A DNA stretch of 14,889 bases from assembly GCA_024196135.1 (NCBI GenBank), contig JAMQCK010000850.1:1-14889 (forward strand), written 5' to 3'. The notes below the pieces were generated by a model. That model made no database searches. It saw only the letters and a list, made by a program, of their open reading frames with translations, and had not been told where the DNA came from. The position numbers and the translations under genes were made by a program. The DNA comes from Pleurotus ostreatus/Saccharomyces cerevisiae fusant (lineage: Eukaryota; Opisthokonta). This document shows, piece after piece, positions 10,085-14,889 of this stretch (positions within the stretch are counted from its first letter, which is position 1; each line of letters starts with the position of its first letter).

Positions 10085-10786
10085 GCGAGTAGTATACTGA
10101 GGTGTGCATTTGTCTGGGATCTTGGGACGGACTCCAATGCGCTTGCAGGCCTTGCGGGACGCGGAACAGCACGCATATATTGGCATCTGACATGGTAACG
10201 TACTTCTTGTCTACTGAGTGCATGAGGCCAGCAAACCTGGACGCCAGATGCCCTTTCGGCGCACATGTGGCGATGTAGTTGACCGCTACTCTTGCATCAT
10301 GATGCATGAAGTTCAACATCGCGTCGTCTTAAAATATCCGTCCTCGTGAAAGGCAGACTGCGATCTGGAACGTCTGTGATCCAAGCATCGAAAGGCAGGC
10401 TCCTGCATCTGTTCTAATCCCCAAGTCTCTCGCCCGTACTCGTGCACGCGTCGCTCGACGCGTCGGGTCACATCTGTCACGCTGTGTTATCAGAACGCGC
10501 GACGTTGACGTTGACATTGACCACGATGACCATGACCATGATCTCTGCGATGTACACCGCCGACAAAATTTTTCTCCCGGATTGCCTGCGAAGCTATGTT
10601 TTCCTGCTTAATGTTGGACTAGCCACACCGGTGGTCGACTGCTCCTGAGTCCTAACCTGACGATCAGCTTCCGTTCTTCGGGACGCGGAGGCTGAGCCTC
10701 CCTGCCTGAGCTCAGACGAGCCCTGCCCTCCTCCCACTTCTCCGCCTCACCTCTTGCCTGCTCGCCTCGAGCAAGTCCACGCCGCG
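10085..10786. other. Intergenic region between GPI17 and the unknown gene
   Basis: These 702 bases hold the 3' end of GPI17 and the upstream region of the next gene. I see no convincing gene. A minus-strand open frame from ATG 10319 starts MLNFMHHDARVAVNYIATCA but runs on as the antisense of the GPI17 last exon and shows no family. At 10501-10540 the short unit TTGAC or ATGAC recurs every six bases. No TATA box is clear. Confidence 0.5.
10501..10540. repeat. Degenerate hexanucleotide tandem repeat
   Basis: The tract contains GACGTT twice, then GACATT, GACCAC, GATGAC, CATGAC and CATGAT, a period of six bases with drift. It lies about 250 bases before the start codon of the unknown gene. It may be simple-sequence slippage or a cluster of regulator sites. 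Confidence 0.5.
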
Positions 10787-12141
10787 ATGTCTCCCAACAC
10801 CGCGTCGTTCCCGCCCAACTCGGCCGACGCCTACGCCATCTCCCAGCCCATCGCTGATCCTGCGGCAGTCAACGATATGCTGGACGACGCGCTTCGCGCC
10901 TTCTACGCCAAGCGCGACATCGTCAAGGATCGCCCAACGCCTCTCGCCTTCGCAGCGGAAGACAGACGCGCGACCATCTCTGAGCGCGCGGCGGGCATGA
11001 TGGCTCGCGACTCCGAGTCCCCAGACTACGTCCAGCAACTCCGCGGGCGCCTCTTCCTCAAGACCACTCTGACGAGGGCCGCGTTGTCGAACCCAATCCT
11101 CAGCGCCCTGAAGCCAGCTGTCCGCAACGTGCGTCACGCTTTCACCTCATCCTCGATCCTGTTGAGCTCACTGCACATCAGCTCCTGGTTGACACGCTCT
11201 CTGGCGTACGGGCCATGATCCTCGAGGCAAAGAGCGAGGGGATACCGTATTCTGTCGGCACCGCGACTTACCTCTACGCGCTCATCGACGCGATCGCCCT
11301 GGAGCCGCGCGGGCAGGACATCATGGACAAGTGGGTCGCTGCGAACCTCGTCCCCGTCATGCTGGCTCTCGCAAATATGCCCGCGATTCGGTGTGAACCC
11401 TCATCCTCACCTTTGTGCTGGGACGCTGACTTCCGCTCGTTAGGCGATGGTGCCACTCGGCGGTAGACAGGACGGATGAACATTCGACCGTGAAGTACGA
11501 GACACGAGCACAGCACGCGGGTCACGCTTCAGCGCGTAGAGAGAAGCGCACGAAGTACGAGAGTCCCCGCAATCGCGATAGGCGTGAGTTTTGTTTTCAT
11601 CGGGCGTCCCTTTATCTCCCATACATGCAACCTAACCCTCCATTTCGCAGGTCCTAAACGCGGCAATGGCAAGAAGACGACTGTGACCGTGCACATCCAC
11701 TTCCATGCGCCATATCCTATCTCGCACGTGTCGACAGCCGGCGACCAGGTGCATTCTGTACAGCGCGCCCAGCTTCCTGCTGCTCCTCTGCGGCCAGCGC
11801 GAGCTGCCGCCGTCAGGAAACGCGCGGCCTCGTCAGGTGGAAAACAAGCCCACACGCTTGCGGGGCCGTCGACGAGCGTCGCTGTGCCGACGCCCGCGGC
11901 CTAGGCCTACAGAGGACCTCACTGCGCCCGCCACACTTTACGCAGCGTCCACCCGTAGCCCTCTGGCGATAGTTTTCGCGTCCAACAACCTCGCCGAGGG
12001 CCTCGTACGGATCGACGGGGACTCTGCCGCTCCGACGCCTATGGTACGTCAGATTCGAGGAACCCTTCGTCGGAATCCTGACTGACTGGGTCTTTGCAGG
12101 TGAAGAACTACCATGGCACCGTTCCTCTCCGCCTGCCATGA
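10787..12141 (+). CDS. Protein of unknown function, multi-exon, 3' half uncertain
   Basis: I do not recognise this protein. Exons 10787-11128 and 11182-11390 are secure: the frame joins cleanly and the codons are GC-rich. They give residues 1-184, mostly helical and Ala-rich, starting MSPNTASFPPNSADAYAISQ and including DYVQQLRGRLFLKTTL and PYSVGTATYLYALIDAIALE. Introns are 53 and 53 nt. The best continuation uses exons 11444-11583, 11651-11836, 11913-12043 and 12100-12141, with introns of 53, 67, 76 and 56 nt, giving 349 aa and ending VKNYHGTVPLRLP. Exon 4 holds a basic Thr/Val/His segment (KKTTVTVHIHFHAPYP), and exon 5 holds FASNNLAEGLVRIDGD. The 76-nt intron at 11837-11912 has a weak donor (GTGGAA) and is needed to shift frame; the alternative is a stop at 11904 or a frameshift. 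No signal peptide or membrane span is visible. Function is left open. Confidence 0.5.
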
Positions 12142-12369
12142 GCTTTGTGGATCAGGCCTCGAGTCTAGTCATCCGCCTGGTCCATCAATTTTGTATCGCT
12201 GTATCTCTTTCCCTGTCTCCCTCTCCTTGGAAGATCATCAGCATGCTATACCTCCTCACATTTCTCACTATTCCATTGTCGTGCTCAGTACGAGCGGTGT
12301 CCATCAGCCTACTCGTCTTCTACGTCTTCTAGGGATGATTCACTGTGGCCATCAGTCAATTGGCACGGA

Positions 12370-12550
12370 CCTTGCAAGGCGCTCCAAGTGCACACCAAGG
12401 CTTGCGGAATTATAATGTCCTTGAAATTCCTACGACGAAATAGGACGGTCATCGGAAAGCCTCCCAGGTTCGAACAATCTCGCAAGGTTCTTCGAACCTC
12501 GCAAGGTTTCCCACCCCTGCCTTGCAAGGTTATAAGTTCCTTGCGAGGTG
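12370..12550. repeat. Cluster of five CTYGCRAGG palindromic motifs
   Basis: The near-palindrome CCTTGCAAGG and variants occur five times: 12370-12379 (CCTTGCAAGG), 12479-12489 and 12498-12508 (both CTCGCAAGGTT), 12521-12531 (CTTGCAAGGTT) and 12539-12550 (CCTTGCGAGGTG). The last four fall within about 70 bases. This is more than chance spacing would suggest by eye. It may be a repeat remnant or a multi-site binding region. Confidence 0.7.
12467..12498. repeat. 8-bp inverted repeat GGTTCGAA/TTCGAACC
   Basis: GGTTCGAA (12467-12474) and TTCGAACC (12491-12498) are perfect inverted copies around a 16-base spacer that contains one CTCGCAAGGTT motif. It can form a small hairpin. The GGTTCGAAC string recalls a tRNA T-arm or B box, but no tRNA fold surrounds it. 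Confidence 0.65.
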
Positions 12551-13741
12551 TTCGCGCTGTTCTAAAGGCTTGCGTCCTTGTTCTTATTGCTCCCTATAAT
12601 CGCGGGATTCGGGCTAATATTGGGTTCAAAATATGGATTGCACGAATGAGCTACTTAGACTACGACGGCCGTGATTCTACGGATACGCTACGCTACGACG
12701 AGGTCCCCAGACCACTGATCAGCGCAGAACAACCATTCGGAGCCTCCCTTCGCCCGCAACCTCCTGCTGCGCAGATTCCACCCTCACCTATCCCCCTTCT
12801 ACCTATCCCCTCACTGTTACCTTATATTCCTCTCCGACGCGCGTCAGTGCCTATACGAGCACCTGTATGACCCCTCGCGCACTCCCTGGGAAATGGTAAC
12901 CAGTCGGGTCGATCTAGGCAAAGCGAACCACGCACGAGATGAGCGGCGGAGGCGGCGTACGTAGGTTGGCGAAGGAATGCGGAGTGTATCAGACAGTGAC
13001 CGTATCGAGGGAGAAGATGACGTTAGCCACGGATGACGGTGAGCAGACAAGACGCTCACGCTCACGCACGCGACCCGTCCTCCGATATCGTCCGCTCTCG
13101 CTACGGCTGGTGCGAGCATTCACTTCATAGAGACGATTTCCGCTGCGGATGTGTAGCATGCTGGTTGAACAGATTGGTCAGCGACTTCGTCAGCAGCGGC
13201 GACAACGACGACGGCGACGTTACCTTGTAAAGAGGACAGTACATACGTCGAATACGATTGCACTACACGCAGCGTGCATGGGCGGTCAACTGAGCCATGG
13301 GAAGAGCGAGACGTCGACGAAATGCAGGACGGCAGACGACGCCATGGTGGGAGGAGACAAGGTGTATTTTCGAAGAACGCCGTTGATGACTGCGTCGCAG
13401 GTGATGTCATTGATGCCTCGTGCTCGCGCTTGGACCGCTCGACTTGGTCTTTTCTGCGCGCGACGGCGAGGCCACGCTCAGATGTCTGTTGCCGCTGACA
13501 CCATGTTTCGTTATATTGCCGCTTGTGACTTTGTACATGGCCTCACACATGCTATCACATCCTCTGCATGACAGTCACCATTTGGGAGAGCCTCTCCGGA
13601 CCGTTGCATCTCACCCCCTCGGCCGCTTCGTATGCGTGTGGTAGCCTTTGCTACACATCATTCAAGCGCGCTTGTAAGGTGAAGACGAGTATAGAATCTG
13701 CCTTTCATATTTGCTCAAATTATTCGGCCGACCTTGTCAGG

Positions 13742-13779
13742 TTTCCCAAACCTTGGGAATTCATCGAAACCTTGGGAAA
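13742..13779. repeat. Direct and inverted copies of AAACCTTGGGAA
   Basis: AAACCTTGGGAA occurs twice, at 13748-13759 and 13767-13778, and TTTCCCA at 13742-13748 is the inverse of TGGGAAA at 13773-13779. The block lies in AT-richer DNA and resembles the CCTTGCAAGG cluster 1.2 kb to the left in style, though not in exact sequence. Confidence 0.6.
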
Positions 13780-14088
13780 TCCTCGTAAGCGGCGGGCAAT
13801 TATTATCGCAAAATCAGAAGGACAAGTCGTCACAAATAACCTTCCTATTCTTCCGCCAATTTACTGACGGTCTACTCTTCTCGGCGATATCTCGCGCAAT
13901 AGAGAGGATGAGCACAAAGGAATTTCTGTTTCCACGGCCAAAATTCCGGTATTGCATAACAAAAATCTGACGTCTGCGCTGCAAATCAAGATACTCCGAC
14001 TTGGTTCCAATTGCAACAAGTAAGGTAACCCAGTGTATTGTCAGAGTACCAGTCAGCGCCTGTCGCGCTGCTGCTGCTCCCGAGTTCT

Positions 14089-14117
14089 CGGAAATTTGAG
14101 CACAACGAAAATTTCCG
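14089..14117. repeat. 9-bp inverted repeat CGGAAATTT/AAATTTCCG
   Basis: Perfect 9-base arms at 14089-14097 and 14109-14117 flank an 11-base loop. The right arm continues into CCGGTATGAG, which resembles AAATTCCGGTATTG at 13941-13954, and both are preceded by GAGCACAA. This suggests two diverged copies of one short element. Confidence 0.65.
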
Positions 14118-14531
14118 GTATGAGCCGCTCACGCCGCCGTTCGACGAGTTCACCTGCTCTCAAGCTACCCACGAGGTCGTACATGGGAGCTAGTTATAAG
14201 AGTGGGGCCACGAGCCCACCAATTTGTTCGAGGGGTCGGGAACCACGTAGAGGTCGAACGAAATTCTAACGTTTATACGTCTCCCCCACCTCTTACTTTC
14301 CTTATTTGGTAAGACCGTGGGAACTTGCCGCCACAATTTACTTGTAGGTCCTTGTGTCGGCGCGCAGTGGCACAACTTCTTCAAGTTCTGCTTGAGAGAG
14401 CCCACCTGCCGTGTTCTCTTTCTAAGAAGGACACACACTGAAGAACTAAGATGGTAGAAGTGTCATGTATAGCACGGGAAGACAAGCTTTGTGTACAATT
14501 AGGCAAATATCAGAATACTTCCGAGACCACA

Positions 14532-14889
14532 ATGACGGGCAGCCCCTTATTGCGGTTGCCCTCGCCTTCGAGAAACATGCCCCCGCTGCTGACGCCTCGC
14601 GTCGTGCTCTTCGATCCAACCACCCCCGCCGCTCCCGATGATGGGTTCGTACGCTCTCCGAAGACGTGCGCTGCTAGCTGGCTAGCTGGACCACAAAACC
14701 TAACACCAACAACCACGCAACAAGGTATGCCAAGGGCGCAGGGTACTCAGAGAGCGACCGAGTCCGTTGTTATTTGTATTACTAGGGGATATTCCGTGCT
14801 TATAGTGCCAGACCGTAGTGATATACGGATTGCCACAAACGAGCTAGGACAATGCGAGACTGCGAGCGTTCGGGAAAACGCCTCAGAAT
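14532..14889 (+). CDS. Possible start of a gene running off the right edge
   Basis: ATG at 14532 opens a frame of 119 codons with no stop before the window ends. It starts MTGSPLLRLPSPSRNMPPLL and continues TPRVVLFDPTTPAAPDDG. I recognise no family. The first 38 codons are GC-rich like real exons here, and later codons are less so. An intron is possible from 14645 (GTTCGT) to 14724 (CTAAC-like branch site, then CAAG); spliced this way, the frame would read GYAKGAGYSESDRV and meet a stop at 14785 unless another intron follows. So either an unspliced open frame or the first exon of a spliced gene fits. It could also be chance. Confidence 0.3.
   Translation, partial: MTGSPLLRLPSPSRNMPPLLTPRVVLFDPTTPAAPDDGFVRSPKTCAASWLAGPQNLTPTTTQQGMPRAQGTQRATESVVICITRGYSVLIVPDRSDIRIATNELGQCETASVRENASE

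Larger units (their letters stand above)
12142..14531. other. Gene-poor region with short repeats
   Basis: About 2.4 kb follow the unknown gene without a gene I can support. The first 190 bases are T-rich and look like 3' untranslated sequence. From about 12370 there are clusters of short palindromes and inverted repeats, listed separately. From about 13660 to 14040 the base composition is visibly more AT-rich than in the genes. Short open stretches occur on both strands (for example 12646-12870 and 12719-12961 plus, 13120-13410 minus), but none joins into a convincing spliced gene. Degenerate transposon or repeat DNA is the likeliest content. I see no terminal repeats or transposase motif to prove it. 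Confidence 0.5.

Noticed and set aside
9930..10319. Minus-strand ORF starting MLNFMHHDARVAVNYIATCA
   Set aside because: More than a third of it is the antisense of the GPI17 last exon, and no family or intron was seen.
12138..12332. 64-codon hydrophobic ORF whose ATG overlaps the stop codon of the unknown gene
   Set aside because: It lies in T-rich probable 3' untranslated sequence, where Leu/Ile/Val/Ser codons arise from composition; an ATGA overlap means little in a fungal nuclear gene.
12461..12500. Possible tRNA or Pol III B box (GGTTCGAAC)
   Set aside because: No acceptor, D or anticodon arms can be folded around it; it is better explained by the local inverted repeat.
13120..13571. 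Opposing open frames on both strands, with an intron-like GTAACG...CAG on the minus strand
   Set aside because: I could not join the pieces into a sensible protein; candidate introns are too short or lead to stops.
14190..14438. Minus-strand frame thought of as a retrotransposon fragment
   Set aside because: No reverse transcriptase, integrase or terminal-repeat motif could be identified.
12142..14531. CRISPR-like or regularly spaced array
   Set aside because: The repeats are short, degenerate and unevenly spaced, and the genome is eukaryotic.

Overview
The window reads as a stretch of a GC-rich fungal nuclear chromosome, most likely from an agaricomycete-type basidiomycete. The genes are split by many short introns (about 47-77 nt, mostly 49-60) with GT..AG ends and CTRAY-like branch sites. 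Several products are typical eukaryotic housekeeping proteins. I built all exon models by hand, joining splice sites so that the reading frame stays open. I saw no bacterial features, no CRISPR array and no convincing tRNA or rRNA gene.

Layout, left to right. (1) 33-113, minus: first exon of RLI1/ABCE1, running off the left edge through an intron. (2) 114-996: divergent intergenic region. (3) 997-1616, plus: five-exon PIN4/Par14-type parvulin, 137 aa. (4) 1824-6216, minus: seven-exon Snt1/NCoR-type corepressor, 1348 aa, with two SANT domains and long Pro-rich and low-complexity segments. It is convergent with PIN4. (5) 6217-6633: divergent promoter region. (6) 6634-7997, plus: seven-exon CNH-domain protein, 347 aa, resembling only the N-terminal part of VPS3/TGFBRAP1 proteins. 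(7) 8204-10084, plus: six-exon PIG-S/Gpi17, 531 aa. (8) 10085-10786: intergenic. (9) 10787-12141, plus: multi-exon gene of unknown function, 349 aa in the best model, with an uncertain 3' half. (10) 12142-14531: gene-poor, partly AT-richer DNA with clustered short palindromic and inverted repeats and some ambiguous open stretches. (11) 14532-right edge, plus: an open frame that may be the start of another gene.

The genes do not form a pathway. They serve ribosome recycling (RLI1), prolyl isomerisation and ribosome biogenesis (PIN4), histone-deacetylase corepression (SNT1), endosomal tethering (VPS3-like) and GPI-anchor attachment (GPI17). I found no evidence of a new multi-gene system. The items most worth a second look are the CNH-only VPS3-like protein, the unknown gene at 10787-12141, and the repeat-bearing gene-poor right third.
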